This document shows, piece by piece, positions 13,427 to 13,695 of a stretch of 13,695 nt of DNA. The notes under the pieces are model-generated. The model made no database searches, had not been told where the DNA came from, and saw nothing but the letters and a program-made list of their open reading frames with translations. The position numbers and the translations under genes are program-made. The number at the start of each line of letters is the position of its first letter. The stretch's first letter is position 1. This stretch comes from JBCDBL01 sp039183635 (lineage in GTDB: Bacteria; Pseudomonadota; Alphaproteobacteria; Caulobacterales; Parvularculaceae). The stretch spans positions 1 through 13,695 of the forward strand of contig JBCDBL010000114.1 in the NCBI GenBank assembly GCA_039183635.1, read 5' to 3'.

Positions 13427-13695
13427 ATGGCTGAAGCCGTCGTCCGTCTCACGCCCGAAGAAGCCATTATCTACATTATGGTCCTCGCATCCGCCTCTGA
13501 CGGCCGGATGAGCCCGAAAGAGCTTCGCATGATTGGCCGCGTGGTGCGCACCTTGTCCATGTTCGACGGCTTTGACGAGGAAGAGTTGGTGTCGGTCTCC
13601 GAACGGTGCGGCGCGTTGATGGCGAGCGAGGGGGGGTTGCACAAGGTTCTGGAGGCGGCGAAAGCGGCGCTGCCGTCCCATTTGAACGAAACCGC
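13427..13695 (+). CDS. TerB-family protein, N-terminal part (runs off right edge)
   Basis: The ATG at 13427 opens a frame that stays open for 89 codons to the window end. The product starts MAEAVVRLTPEEAIIYIMVL. It contains the TerB-like helical signature, an alanine/serine-rich helix followed by SDGRMSPKELRMI (about 24-36), which is the acidic xDGxxxxxE metal-binding-type turn, and then FDEEEL. Members of this fold occur as tellurite-resistance TerB and as many stand-alone stress or envelope-associated proteins. With no other ter genes visible, tellurite resistance should not be assumed. The ribosome site is weak (AGAAAG). The full length and any C-terminal domain lie outside the window. Confidence 0.82.
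   Translation, partial: MAEAVVRLTPEEAIIYIMVLASASDGRMSPKELRMIGRVVRTLSMFDGFDEEELVSVSERCGALMASEGGLHKVLEAAKAALPSHLNET

Overview
The window looks like chromosomal DNA of an alphaproteobacterium. It has mostly GC-rich coding sequence, a class I (archaeal-type) lysyl-tRNA synthetase, a PrkA serine kinase, a non-enteric SoxR regulon and a TerB-like gene. The order or genus cannot be fixed from the sequence alone. No rRNA, tRNA, CRISPR array, transposase or phage gene was seen.

Layout. At the left edge is an unrecognised partial minus-strand reading frame (1-173), preceded by prkA (213-2162, minus). A 594-base gap (2163-2756) follows. It must hold the prkA promoter, and it also carries a very good plus-strand intrinsic terminator (2666-2700) with no gene in front of it, which suggests an unannotated small RNA. 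Next is a membrane glycosyltransferase of family GT2 with a GspE/MshEN-like N-terminal region (2757-4649, minus). Divergent from it is a 1-Cys peroxiredoxin (4864-5502), followed on the same strand by a ClbS/DfsB-family protein (5607-6104).

Convergent with these is a two-gene minus-strand operon. soxR (6529-7035) is translationally coupled, by an ATGA overlap, to a four-helix membrane protein of unknown function (6119-6532). Divergent from soxR is a VOC/glyoxalase-fold gene (7132-7602). The spacer between them contains an almost canonical SoxR box (7053-7070) inside a MerR-type promoter with a 19-base spacer. After three stem-loops, the last a terminator, come a cytoplasmic BisC/DMSO-reductase-family molybdoenzyme (7782-10088, minus) and lysK (10106-11677, minus), probably cotranscribed. 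The likely lysK promoter is bracketed by a perfect 10-bp inverted repeat. The right end holds two AT-richer minus-strand lipoprotein genes (11838-13193) and, divergent from them, the start of a TerB-like gene (13427-edge).

Working together. From 4864 to 10088 the genes share a theme: peroxide removal, electrophile or genotoxin protection, redox-dye sensing, a VOC detoxification or resistance enzyme, and sulfoxide reduction. Only the VOC gene and soxR have a visible SoxR operator, so a single regulon covering all of them is a hypothesis. The most promising unknowns are the SoxR-coupled membrane protein, the orphan terminator or small RNA upstream of prkA, and the palindrome-bracketed lysK promoter.
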